Below the pieces are notes generated by a model. That model saw only the letters and a program-made list of their open reading frames with translations. It was not told the origin of the DNA and made no database searches. From assembly GCA_964550375.1 (NCBI GenBank), contig CAZJYX010000008.1:76511-140510 (forward strand): a DNA stretch of 64,000 nt, read 5' to 3'. Each line of letters opens with the position of its first letter. The first letter of the stretch is position 1. Shown piece after piece: positions 17,729-27,189 of this stretch. The translations under genes were made by a program, and so were the position numbers. The stretch comes from JAAYXS01 sp964550375. GTDB lineage: Bacteria; Planctomycetota; Phycisphaerae; UBA1845; Fen-1342.

Positions 17729-18892
17729 TTACCCTCTCGCTACCCACTTGGGATCAGTGACGATCTGTCGCGCGACCACGAGGCGCTGAATCTCGCTCGT
17801 GCCCTCGTAAAGCTCCGTAATCTTGGCGTCGCGCAGCAGACGCTCCGCCGGGTAGTCCACGCAGTAGCCATAGCCGCCGTAAACCTGCAACGCCGCATTC
17901 GTGATGCGGCTCGACGCCTCGCTGGCAAGCAGCTTGGCCATGGCGGCCTCGACACTGTACGGCTTGCGGTTCTGCTTGAGCCAGGCCCCTCGGTAAACCA
18001 GGGCCCGGGCCGCCGCGATCTCGACGGCCATATCGGCCAGCTTCCACTGGATCTCCTGGAAGCTGGAGATGGGCCGGCCGAACTGGACCCGCTCCTGGCT
18101 GTACGCCAGGCTGCAATCCAGGGCAGCCTGGGAGATGCCGATGGCCTGGGACGCCACACCAAGCCGCCCGCCGTCGAGCGTGCCCAGCGCAATCGCCAGA
18201 CCGCGGCCGCGCTGGCCCAACAACGCCTCGCGCGGCACCACGCAATCCTCGAAGACCAATTCCGTCGTGCTGGAAGCCCGGATGCCGAGCTTCTTCTCCA
18301 CCTTGCCGATGCTGCAGCCGGGCGTGTCCTTCTCGACGATGAACGCGGACATGCGGTGCCGCGGATCGTCCGGATCGGTCACGGCGAACAGCACAATGAC
18401 GTGCGCCTGAAGCCCGTTCGTGACAAAACACTTCGTACCGTTGATCCGCCAGCCGTCCCCGTCCGCGACCGCCATGCAGCTCGCGGCGCCGGCATCGCTG
18501 CCGCTGCCGGGCTCGGTCAGCGAGTAGCAGCCGATCCACTCCCCGCTGGCCAGCTTGGGTAGGTACTTCTGCTTCTGCTCCAGGCTGCCGTAGTTCAGGA
18601 TCGGATCCACACACAGGGAGTGGTGGGCGGAGACCAGGATGCCGGTCGCCCCGCAGGCCCGCGAAAGCTCCTCGACCGTCATGATGTAGGTCATGACGTC
18701 CAGGCCCGTGCCGCCGAACTCCTCGGGAATGTACGTACCGAACAGGCCCAGCTCGGCCAGTTGCTCGACCAGGCCGTCCTCGAAGCAGCCCTCCTCATCG
18801 CGCTGCGCAGCGCGCGGGGCCACCACCCCATCACAGAAACTGCGGACGGCATCACGCATCTGGCGCTGATCATCGTCGAATCGAAAATCCAC
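17729..18892 (-). CDS. Acyl-CoA dehydrogenase (short-chain type)
   Basis: 387 aa. It has YSLTEPGSGSDAGA for FAD/substrate binding, the WRINGTKCFVTNG loop, the QVYGGYGYCVDYPAERLLRDAKI segment and the catalytic glutamate in LYEGTSEIQRLVVARQI, as in short-chain (butyryl-CoA) dehydrogenases. It needs electron-transfer flavoprotein as partner, which is not encoded in the window. It is close to the second acyl-CoA dehydrogenase but clearly diverged from it. Confidence 0.94.
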   Translation of the reverse strand: MDFRFDDDQRQMRDAVRSFCDGVVAPRAAQRDEEGCFEDGLVEQLAELGLFGTYIPEEFGGTGLDVMTYIMTVEELSRACGATGILVSAHHSLCVDPILNYGSLEQKQKYLPKLASGEWIGCYSLTEPGSGSDAGAASCMAVADGDGWRINGTKCFVTNGLQAHVIVLFAVTDPDDPRHRMSAFIVEKDTPGCSIGKVEKKLGIRASSTTELVFEDCVVPREALLGQRGRGLAIALGTLDGGRLGVASQAIGISQAALDCSLAYSQERVQFGRPISSFQEIQWKLADMAVEIAAARALVYRGAWLKQNRKPYSVEAAMAKLLASEASSRITNAALQVYGGYGYCVDYPAERLLRDAKITELYEGTSEIQRLVVARQIVTDPKWVARG

Positions 18893-18922
18893 GCTGCAAC
18901 CCTTTCTGCGGGCAACCCGCCG

Positions 18923-20077
18923 TTAGACCGCCGCGCCCGACAGCAACTCGCGGGCGATGATCATCCGCTGAACCTCGCTGCTGCCCTCGCCAATCTCGCA
19001 CAGCTTGGCGTCACGCAGATAGCGCTCGACCGGGAAGTCCTTGCTATAGCCGTAGCCCCCGAGAATCTGCACGGCCTCCAGACCGGCCCGTGTAGCGATT
19101 TCGCTCGCAAAAAGCTTGCCCAGGCAGGCCTTCAGCTTGGCATTTTCGCCGCGATCGAGCGTTGCCGCGGCGTCATAGACCAGCAGCCGGGCCGCCTCGA
19201 AATTCGTCACCATGTCCGCCAGCTTGTGCTGAATGGCCTGGTGCTTGGACAGCGGCTTGCCGAACGTGGTCCGCTGGTTGGAGTACTCAGCGGCTTCCTC
19301 GATACAGCCGCGCGCCAGGCCGACCGACAACGCCCCAATCGCCACGCGTCCGCGCTCCAACACCCGCAGGGCATCCACGTAGCCCATGTTGAGCTCGCCC
19401 AGCAAACGCTCCGGACCAACGTAGACATCCTCGAAATCCAGCGCCATGGTGTCGCTGGAACGCATGCCCAGCTTGTCTTCCTTCGTCCCGACCGTAAAGC
19501 CCTCGTCGCCCCGCTCAACGATGAAGGCGGAAATGCCCTTGATACCCAGGGCCGGGTCGGTACGGGCAATGATCACGAAGACCTGAGCACGTAAAGCGTT
19601 AGTGATAAACATCTTGTGGCCGGTCAGCCGCCAGCCGTCCCCGGAGCGCTCCGCCCGCGACTGCAACGCGGCGGCATCCGAACCGCAGTTCGGCTCCGTC
19701 AGGCCCCACGCGCACAGCCAGTCGCCACCGGCCAGCTTCGGCAGGTACTTCTGCTTCTGCTCCTCATTGCCCGCCAGGTTGATCTGCGACTGCGCCAGCC
19801 CATTATGGGCCGCAACCAACAGGGCCAACCCGCCATCCTGGCGCGCCAACTCCTCGATGACTACCGCGTTGGCCAGGTATCCCAGGCCCAGGCCGCCGTA
19901 CCGCTCCGGCGTAAGCACCCCCAGCACGCCCAGTTCCTGGCCCAGCCGTGCCACCATCTCGTCGGGGACCAGTTGGTCGCGGTCCCATTCGCGGGCCTGC
20001 GGCCGGATCTCCTCCGCCGCGAATTTGCGCACCACATCGCGTAATGCGACAATGTCCTCCGGAAAATCAAATTCCAT
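18923..20077 (-). CDS. Acyl-CoA dehydrogenase (second paralog)
   Basis: 384 aa from the ATG at 20077 (MEFDFPEDIVALRDVV) with a purine-rich GGGAGCGG ribosome-binding region; the frame is open to 20170. Motifs: WGLTEPNCGSDAAAL, WRLTGHKMFITNALRAQ, QILGGYGYSKDFPVERYLRDAKL and catalytic-region EIGEGSSEVQRMIIAREL. It is the first gene of the beta-oxidation operon, 30 bases before the next one. Confidence 0.93.
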   Translation of the reverse strand: MEFDFPEDIVALRDVVRKFAAEEIRPQAREWDRDQLVPDEMVARLGQELGVLGVLTPERYGGLGLGYLANAVVIEELARQDGGLALLVAAHNGLAQSQINLAGNEEQKQKYLPKLAGGDWLCAWGLTEPNCGSDAAALQSRAERSGDGWRLTGHKMFITNALRAQVFVIIARTDPALGIKGISAFIVERGDEGFTVGTKEDKLGMRSSDTMALDFEDVYVGPERLLGELNMGYVDALRVLERGRVAIGALSVGLARGCIEEAAEYSNQRTTFGKPLSKHQAIQHKLADMVTNFEAARLLVYDAAATLDRGENAKLKACLGKLFASEIATRAGLEAVQILGGYGYSKDFPVERYLRDAKLCEIGEGSSEVQRMIIARELLSGAAV

Positions 20078-20298
20078 CAGCGCCGCTCCCGTTTGCAGCC
20101 TAGAAGGGGTCACACACAACGTGCCAACCGCCTGAACCTCGCAGAAGCAAGCATTATAGCCCCCAAGCAACCCCCGCGAAAGCCGCCCCGGACCGCTCGG
20201 GCTGACAGAATCGACCGCCGCCCTTCCGGGGTGTGGATCAAATGTTGCCCCAGTGGTAGACTAGTTGGTTTGTAGCCGTACCTGGAAGGCATTGAGCT

Positions 20299-20778
20299 AT
20301 GCACCTAACGAAGATCCTCACGCCCGACCGTGTCTGCGTACCCTTGCGGTCAACCGACAAGACCGGCGTGATTACCGAGTTGATCGACGTGCTGGACCGC
20401 ACGGGCGGCCTGGTCAACCGGAATGCCGCTCTCGACGCCGTGCTGCGCCGCGAGGCCGAACGCACCACCGGAATCGGCTACGGCCTGGCAATTCCGCACG
20501 GCAAGACCGAAGGCTGCCGGCAACTGGTCATGGCCATCGGCAAACCCGCTGAGCCCGTGGACTTCCAGAGCCTTGACGGGCGACCAGTTTCGTTCGTGGT
20601 GCTACTGTGCAGCCCGCCCGATCAGACCGGTCCGCACATCCAGGCCCTTGCCAAGATCAGTCGGCTCATGAACATCGAGGAGTTCCGCACCGCCATCGAC
20701 CAGGCGGGTACGACCGCCGCGCTCTACAGCGCGATCGCCACGCACGATCATGAGGGCATGCCCACCAACGGTGCCTGA
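20299..20778 (+). CDS. PTS EIIA component, fructose/nitrogen (PtsN) type
   Basis: 159 aa. The phosphorylated histidine is in GYGLAIPHGKTEGC, preceded by AVLRREAERTTGIG. The second conserved motif SPPDQTGPHIQALAKISRLM is present. No EIIB/EIIC partner or HPr gene lies nearby, which suggests a regulatory rather than sugar-transport role, as for PtsN. It has a free-standing position between the divergent beta-oxidation operon and the convergent lpxB. Confidence 0.87.
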   Translation: MHLTKILTPDRVCVPLRSTDKTGVITELIDVLDRTGGLVNRNAALDAVLRREAERTTGIGYGLAIPHGKTEGCRQLVMAIGKPAEPVDFQSLDGRPVSFVVLLCSPPDQTGPHIQALAKISRLMNIEEFRTAIDQAGTTAALYSAIATHDHEGMPTNGA

Positions 20779-20804
20779 CCGCCCGCCAATCGATTGCCCG
20801 CCAT

Positions 20805-21974
20805 TCAATCCCTGCCGCCGGACAGCCCCAGCAGTTCCGCCAGCAGCTCGCAAACCCGCCGACTCGGCTGTGTGTCCACCAGCGGCCGTACCAGCTCGTC
20901 CAACTGCCGGACGAGCAGATCACGCCACCGGGCATCGTGCAGCAACGCCCCCGCCGTCCGCGCTACCCGCCGGACGTCAGGCAGGAACGGCATGAACTCC
21001 GGCACTACTCGCGCGCCCGCCAGAATATTCACCAGCGACAGGTGCGGCGTAGCCAGCACCAGCCGCCCGAGCAGCCGGTACGGCCACCGCAGCAGCCGGC
21101 CCGCGTCATACATGACGATCATGGGCTTGCGATAGTACGCCACCTCCAACGTCGCCGTCCCGGACGTCACCAGCACCAGGTCCGCTGCGCTCAGCAGACT
21201 GGCGTTGTCGCCCACGACCACCCGGGCCGCCATACCCGCCCGCATCAGATGCTCCTCGATTCCTGCCTGCTGCCCGGTGTCAACGCACGAAACCGCCACG
21301 CGCGGCGTAACCCCCGCCTGCCGCAGATGCCTAATGACCTCGAGCTGCCGCGGCAACATCGTGTCGATCACGTGCCGGCGCGACCCGGGCAACAGCGCGA
21401 TCAGCGGCCCGTCCCCGGTCCGCAGCATCCGCACGGTGCCCTCGTCCACGGTCTGCCGCCGCGACGATTCGAACAGCGGGTGCCCGACGAACTCCGCCGC
21501 GATCCCCACCCCACGGAAATACGCCTCCTCAAACGGCAGAATGCACGCCAACCGGTCAACGTCCCGGGCGATCTGCCGATTGCGATAGGCCCGCGCCGCC
21601 CATGTCTGCGGCGCTACGTAGTACAAAACCGGCACCCCCATCTGCCGCGCCCGCCGTGCCAACCGCAGGTGCAGTTCCGGCGAATCAATCAGGACCACGG
21701 CCGCCGGCGGCGCCTCGCGCCACGACTGCTCGATCAGCCGCAGCGCGCGCCGCGCGTGCCCCACTACGGACAGCACGCCGCTGAGCATGGCCGCGTGCGC
21801 CGTGAAGTCGTACAGGGTTTCAGCCCCCGCCGCCCGCATCCGCGGGCCCGTCAGGCCATAGAACCGGCACGCCGGCAACGTCTCGCCGGCCTGCCGCAGC
21901 AAGGCCGCCGCGTGCAGGTCGGCCGAGGCCTCGGCAACTGATATGAATATGCGGCGGTCGGCGTCCACAATCAC
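20805..21974 (-). CDS. lpxB: Lipid-A-disaccharide synthase
   Basis: 389 aa from a GTG at 21974 (another GTG at 21968 is equally possible; the frame is open to 22043). Family motifs are clear: FISVAEASADLHAAALLR (ASGDxHA position, here ASADLHA), AVVLIDSPELHLRLARRAR, VLYYVAPQTWAAR, FEEAYFRGVGIAAEFVGHPLFE and LVTSGTATLEVAYYRKPMIVMYD. It joins UDP-diacylglucosamine and lipid X in lipid A synthesis. It indicates an LPS-bearing outer membrane and fits with the LPS-kinase-like genes in the window. Confidence 0.93.
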   Translation of the reverse strand: MIVDADRRIFISVAEASADLHAAALLRQAGETLPACRFYGLTGPRMRAAGAETLYDFTAHAAMLSGVLSVVGHARRALRLIEQSWREAPPAAVVLIDSPELHLRLARRARQMGVPVLYYVAPQTWAARAYRNRQIARDVDRLACILPFEEAYFRGVGIAAEFVGHPLFESSRRQTVDEGTVRMLRTGDGPLIALLPGSRRHVIDTMLPRQLEVIRHLRQAGVTPRVAVSCVDTGQQAGIEEHLMRAGMAARVVVGDNASLLSAADLVLVTSGTATLEVAYYRKPMIVMYDAGRLLRWPYRLLGRLVLATPHLSLVNILAGARVVPEFMPFLPDVRRVARTAGALLHDARWRDLLVRQLDELVRPLVDTQPSRRVCELLAELLGLSGGRD

Positions 21975-22216
21975 CCTTATGGCTCGCCAGGCCAGGGCAC
22001 CGGCCGCCGGCGCGTGGCGTGTGTGCTGATGGTACGCGCCCACGGCCGTGACGCCAGCCCACCCACCGGCCGGCGTTCAGATACGCAGGCCGGCCCGCCC
22101 CCCCATCAGTTGCTTCCCATAACGTGCCGCACGTCCCCCGGGAATGCCGCGCCGGACAAGTCCGGCAACTTGGCAGGAAGCGGACTAGCACGGCCCGCCC
22201 AGGACCACCGGCCGGC

Positions 22217-22477
22217 TCAGAAGCTCAGCAGGAACATAGCGGCCAACGCCAGCAAACCCAGTGCCTGGACCGCGCTGATCGCAAGCGCCACGGCCGCGAA
22301 AACGCGGTCCGGAGCCTGTCTGAACGCGGTCACGGAGGCGCCCAGCGCGACCGGCACGCCAATCAACACGCCGCTCGGACCGAGCGATGCCAGCGGATGC
22401 CCTCAGCAGAACAGCCTGCTCAGCACCACACCCAGCACCGGCACGCCCGTCAGCAGCAGAGCCGTCTTCCCAGTCAT
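22217..22477 (-). CDS. Small membrane protein interrupted by an in-frame UGA
   Basis: Missing from any simple ORF list because of an in-frame UGA at 22403-22405 (codon 25). Translating through it gives 86 residues with two or three hydrophobic segments: MTGKTALLLTGVPVLGVVLS, then GVLIGVPVALGASV and VFAAVALAISAVQALGLLAL, ending MFLLSF. The ATG at 22477 has an excellent Shine-Dalgarno GGAGGTG eight bases upstream. The codon before the UGA is Cys. A GC-rich perfect inverted repeat follows the UGA. It could be a selenoprotein, a pseudogene with a point nonsense mutation, a sequencing error, or two very short proteins. Confidence 0.5.
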
Positions 22478-22557
22478 CTGCAACGCACCTCCGAAACAGC
22501 GGCCGCCGTTCAGTGGGACTATAGGCGCCCGCCGCGCCGCTCGCTAGTACCACGGAC

Positions 22558-22587
22558 TTGACGCCGCCCCGCGCCGGCCGCTAATAT
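22558..22587 (+). promoter_or_regulatory. Promoter of tRNA-Glu
   Basis: TTGACG (22558-22563), 18-base spacer, TAATAT (22582-22587). Expected start is about 16 bases before the mature tRNA 5' end. Confidence 0.55.
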
Positions 22588-22609
22588 CGCGAGGTTATTG
22601 CAAGGCCCA

Positions 22610-22682
22610 GCCCCCATCGTCTAGAGGCCTAGGACACCGGCTTTTCAAGCCGGCGACACGAGTTCGAATCTCGTTGGGGGCG
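22610..22682 (+). tRNA. tRNA-Glu (anticodon UUC)
   Basis: A 7-bp acceptor stem pairs GCCCCCA (22610-22616) with TGGGGGC (22675-22681), followed by discriminator G. The D-arm is GTCTAGAGGCCTAGGAC, the anticodon stem CCGGC-TTTTCAA-GCCGG has TTC in the loop, and the T-arm contains GTTCGAATC. CCA is not encoded. It is on the plus strand between two minus-strand genes. Confidence 0.97.
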
Positions 22683-22868
22683 TTCTTCAACGCCGGCCGG
22701 CCTGCGCTGCCGGGCAGGTCATTTGCGGATTGCGACGCCGGGGTACTAAGGCCTGACTGAGTGCCGGGGCTGTAAGCACCTAACTGTGTCGTAGAATGTC
22801 CACGCTAGGTCGCCCCGCGCCGCCATCGACATCAAGCCCCGCGGCCAAGGCGCGAAGACTGCGCTACT

Positions 22869-24320
22869 TCAGGGCGAGACCAGCACTTCGCCGCGCCCTC
22901 GGACGGCCAGCCGCTCATCACCGCGCCGCCCACGCACGAGTTTCAGGAACGTAGCCAGCGTATCCACGTCCTCGCCATTCACTCGCTCAATCACATCACC
23001 CGGCGCGAACTCGGCCTGCTCGGCGGGACTGCCCGGCGCGACCCCGATTACCACGACACCCGTAGCCGCAGTGTCAACGTGCATCCGCGCACGGGTCTCG
23101 GGCGTCAAGTCAGCCAACCGCAGTCCGCGCCACAAAGCCGCACCCGCACGCATCCACTCGACCCGATCCGTAGTCCGGCGTTCAACCTGGGCCAGTACCA
23201 AGTGTGGCGTGCCGCCGCGCCGCAGCTCGATCTCAACTTGCGTCCCGACCGGCGTATGACTGACCAGTTCGGCCAACATCATCGGCCCGGTCACAGGCTG
23301 GGCCTGGTAGCGCGTCAGAAAATCCCCCGGCTGAATGCCGGCCAGCGCCGCGGGCCCGTCCGGCTCCACCGATTCGACCACGACCCCCCCACCAGGCCAG
23401 GCCAAGTCCGGCTGGTCGGCCGGCGATGCGGCGACCACCGTAAGCCCCAGGTAGCCGTGAGTGACGGGCTCGCCGTCCAACAACTGGGCGACGATACGTC
23501 GTTTCGCCGACGTCATCGGGATGGCAAAGCCGACGCCCTCATCGTCGATGGCCCGGGCATGCACAGCCGTCACGACGCCCAACAACTCGCCGCGCGCGTT
23601 GAAGAGCGGGCCGCCCGAGCTACCCGGGTAAACCGCCGCCGTGGTCTGAATCATGTCCGCGTAGAGGCGGTCGTCCACCTCGCCCAGCCCCGGCAGCGCG
23701 CGGCCGAGATTGGCAATGACCCCGATGGACGCACACAGTCGTCCGTCGTTGCCGAGCCCGAAGGGGTTGCCCAAGGCGATGCTCCATTGCCCGCGCGCAA
23801 CGCGGCTCCAATCGCACATTCGCGCGGGCTGGAGCCCGTCAGCATCAATGTGCAGCACCGCCAGGTCACTACGTGCGTCGCCGTTCACCAGGTCGGCCGC
23901 ATAAGTCCGCCCGTCCGCTAACGTAACGGTGATGTCCGTTGCGCCACGAACCACATGCTCGTTGGTCAGAATCGCGCCGTCCGCCCGGATTATGGTGCCA
24001 GTGCCGTTTACGAACACCAGCCGGCCGAAGGTCACTACCCCATCCTCCGGCACCACAGTCAGCAGGCCGGCCCCCTCCGTCCGGGCCGCCCGAATACCCA
24101 CCACGGCGGGCGAGACGTCGGCAATCACCCGCTCAAAGGCCCGCTCCAGCGCTCCGAGGTCCACCCCTTCTGCCGACAAGGCGCGATTGTCGCTGCCCGC
24201 CCAAGCCACCGTCTGGACAAACAACCCCAGCGCCGCAAAGAACGCAACGGCGCAAACCCAGAACGCCACCCCTCCCGGGCGCGCAGACACACTTCCTTGG
24301 CTCACCCTGCTCGGGCGCAT
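22869..24320 (-). CDS. HtrA/Deg-like serine protease with two PDZ domains
   Basis: 483 aa if started at the ATG at 24320; ATG 24341 is an alternative. An N-terminal hydrophobic segment (VAFWVCAVAFFAALGLFVQTVAWA) exports or anchors it. The trypsin-like domain has H122 in LTNEHVV, D152 in RSDLAVL and S235 in YPGSSGGPLFNARGELLG, all three of the triad. Two PDZ-like regions follow (YLGLTVVAASPADQ...VVVESVEPDGPAALAGIQPGDFL and ATGVVVIGVAPGSPAEQAEFAPGDVIERVNGE). A periplasmic quality-control protease or chaperone is likely. Confidence 0.9.
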   Translation of the reverse strand: MRPSRVSQGSVSARPGGVAFWVCAVAFFAALGLFVQTVAWAGSDNRALSAEGVDLGALERAFERVIADVSPAVVGIRAARTEGAGLLTVVPEDGVVTFGRLVFVNGTGTIIRADGAILTNEHVVRGATDITVTLADGRTYAADLVNGDARSDLAVLHIDADGLQPARMCDWSRVARGQWSIALGNPFGLGNDGRLCASIGVIANLGRALPGLGEVDDRLYADMIQTTAAVYPGSSGGPLFNARGELLGVVTAVHARAIDDEGVGFAIPMTSAKRRIVAQLLDGEPVTHGYLGLTVVAASPADQPDLAWPGGGVVVESVEPDGPAALAGIQPGDFLTRYQAQPVTGPMMLAELVSHTPVGTQVEIELRRGGTPHLVLAQVERRTTDRVEWMRAGAALWRGLRLADLTPETRARMHVDTAATGVVVIGVAPGSPAEQAEFAPGDVIERVNGEDVDTLATFLKLVRGRRGDERLAVRGRGEVLVSP

Positions 24321-24469
24321 CAGTACAGATCCTCGCTCCATCAACGCGCACCAGGCGCGACCGGCCCCACTGCTACATTCGGCCGATTGGCCTGCTCACA
24401 TCAGCCCGCCGAACCTGCTGCGGCGGCGCAGCCAACCCCGGTCCGCTTCTGGCTGAACCCTGGTGTATG

Positions 24470-25594
<1,125 letters not shown>

Positions 25595-25683
25595 CGCGGT
25601 GTCCTCTATGCTCGACCCGTAGCGCCAACCCGCCGGCGGCAACCGCACGGCGGCGTCCGCGCCGTCTCATAACCTCAGTACTC

Positions 25684-25711
25684 ATTATGCAAACAAAGAC
25701 CTAACTGTCAA
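25684..25711 (-). promoter_or_regulatory. recA promoter (consensus -35)
   Basis: Minus-strand TTGACA (25706-25711), 16-base spacer, CATAAT (25684-25689). The -35 hexamer is fully consensus and contains the TGA stop codon of the upstream nnrE gene (25708-25710). Confidence 0.7.
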
Positions 25712-26424
25712 CCGCCCGCAGAGATATTTCCGCCCCTGGCCAGCGCCGCGCGCGGCACCCCGATGTCAACGACCACTACCCGCCCGACATACTCCCGGGC
25801 GGCCGGCGCGTACAAACCCGTCTTGCCGACCAGCATCGTGACCGTCGCATCAGCCCGAAAACACGGTTCCGCCGGCGCGCCCGTGTCACCATCCAGACCG
25901 CTCGGCAGGTCAATCGCCACACGCCGCGCCCGCGTGGCCCCGTTCGCCAGCACGATCAGCTCGCCCAGCACACCCCGCGGGGCGCCCTTCGAGCCCGTGC
26001 CCAACAGGCCGTCCACTATGACGTCCGCCTGCTCCGCCTCCACGCGCACCGCCGCCAGCCCCGCCGCCTCAAACGCCAACAAACGCGGAATCTCCATGCG
26101 CTCGGCGATCCGCAGGTTGACCTCGGCGTCGCCGCGCATGCGCTCCGGCGTGACCGCCAGGGCCAACCTCACCGCCACCCCCGCATTGTGCAAGTGCCGC
26201 GCCACGACGAAACCGTCACCGCCGTTGTTGCCCGCCCCGCAGAGTACCAGCACGCGCGCAGCCGACGGGTTCACCAGGCAGGCGTACACGAACTCGGCGA
26301 TGCCCCGCCCGGCGTTCTCCATCAGCAGCAACCCCGGTATCCCGTAGTGCTCCATGGCCAGAACGTCCAGCCGCCTGACCTGCTCGCAACTCAGCGGCGC
26401 GCGCACCTCGTATGGAATGCCCAC
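25708..26424 (-). CDS. nnrE: NAD(P)H-hydrate epimerase (YjeF N-terminal domain)
   Basis: 238 aa. The N-terminal YjeF signature LDVLAMEHYGIPGLLLMENAGRGIAE, the loop LCGAGNNGGDGFVVARHL, the IVDGLLGTGSKG segment and IDLPSGLDGDTG with KTGLYAP near the C terminus are all characteristic. It interconverts R and S NAD(P)H hydrate for repair. The dehydratase (NnrD) domain is not fused to it and no such gene follows. Its stop codon sits in the recA -35 box. Confidence 0.94.
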   Translation of the reverse strand: MGIPYEVRAPLSCEQVRRLDVLAMEHYGIPGLLLMENAGRGIAEFVYACLVNPSAARVLVLCGAGNNGGDGFVVARHLHNAGVAVRLALAVTPERMRGDAEVNLRIAERMEIPRLLAFEAAGLAAVRVEAEQADVIVDGLLGTGSKGAPRGVLGELIVLANGATRARRVAIDLPSGLDGDTGAPAEPCFRADATVTMLVGKTGLYAPAAREYVGRVVVVDIGVPRAALARGGNISAGG

Positions 26425-26471
26425 GAACGTCCTCCTTGCTCCGCTCCCGGGCGACCAGTCTGCCGCGCGGC

Positions 26472-27011
26472 CTACACGCGGCGCGCCGCCTTCACGACCG
26501 GCGGGTCGATCGGCTGCGACGCCTCGCCCATCGCCGGGTTCGCCTGTGTCGGCACGTTCTTGATGCGGTCAACGACGTCCAGGCCCTCGATCACGCGCCC
26601 GAACGCACAGTAGCCCCAACCATCCCGGCCGGGATGGTCGAGGAAGTCGTTGTCGGCCGTGTTGATGAAGAACTGCGACGTCGCCGAATGGGGTTCGCCG
26701 GTGCGCGCCATTGCGATCGTGCCGCGTTTGTTGCCCCGGCCCTTGGCCGCCTCGTTCTCGATCGGCGGATAGAGCCCGCTGCGCTTCGGGGCCAGTCCCT
26801 CGACGTGCCCGCCCCCCTGGATCATGAAGGTCGGAATAACGCGGTGAAAGACCGTGCCATCGAAGAAGCCGTCGTCGACGTATCGCAGGAAGTTCTCCGT
26901 CGTCGCCGGAGTCGTCGCTGCGTCCAGCTCCAGGACGATGCGACCCCAGGCTTCGGCTCCACACACGATCTCCATCTCGACGCGCGGCGCTGAGTCCGAT
27001 CCGCTGGCCAT
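26472..27011 (-). CDS. Peptidyl-prolyl cis-trans isomerase, cyclophilin type (cytoplasmic)
   Basis: 179 aa from the ATG at 27011. Cyclophilin core: TTENFLRYVDDGFFDGTVFHRVIPTFMIQGGGHVEGLAPKR with the catalytic arginine in FHRV, then GTIAMARTGEPHSATSQFFINTADN and YCAFGRVIEGLDVVD. It lacks a signal peptide and is likely cytoplasmic. It is tandem with a second, exported cyclophilin; the two share the same core and the C-terminal PPVVKAARR-like segment, so they arose by duplication. Confidence 0.93.
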   Translation of the reverse strand: MASGSDSAPRVEMEIVCGAEAWGRIVLELDAATTPATTENFLRYVDDGFFDGTVFHRVIPTFMIQGGGHVEGLAPKRSGLYPPIENEAAKGRGNKRGTIAMARTGEPHSATSQFFINTADNDFLDHPGRDGWGYCAFGRVIEGLDVVDRIKNVPTQANPAMGEASQPIDPPVVKAARRV

Positions 27012-27189
27012 AGTCTGCTCCTGACTGCTGTAGGTTGCGCGCCGCCGCGTAATGCCCCGCTTCGGTCGCGCGCGGCTGGTCAAACAGCCGAGCCCGCGCG
27101 CAAATGCTCCGGCCCCGCAGCCCACGCGGCGCGGGCCCGCCGACCATACGGCGCTTCAGACAACGTGCAGACTAGCGGCTGTCAGGCGA

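Noticed and set aside
20937..21941. 334-aa plus-strand frame opposite lpxB
   Set aside because: Mostly Arg/Pro/Gln/His, typical of the antisense of a GC-rich gene; lpxB is plainly the real one.
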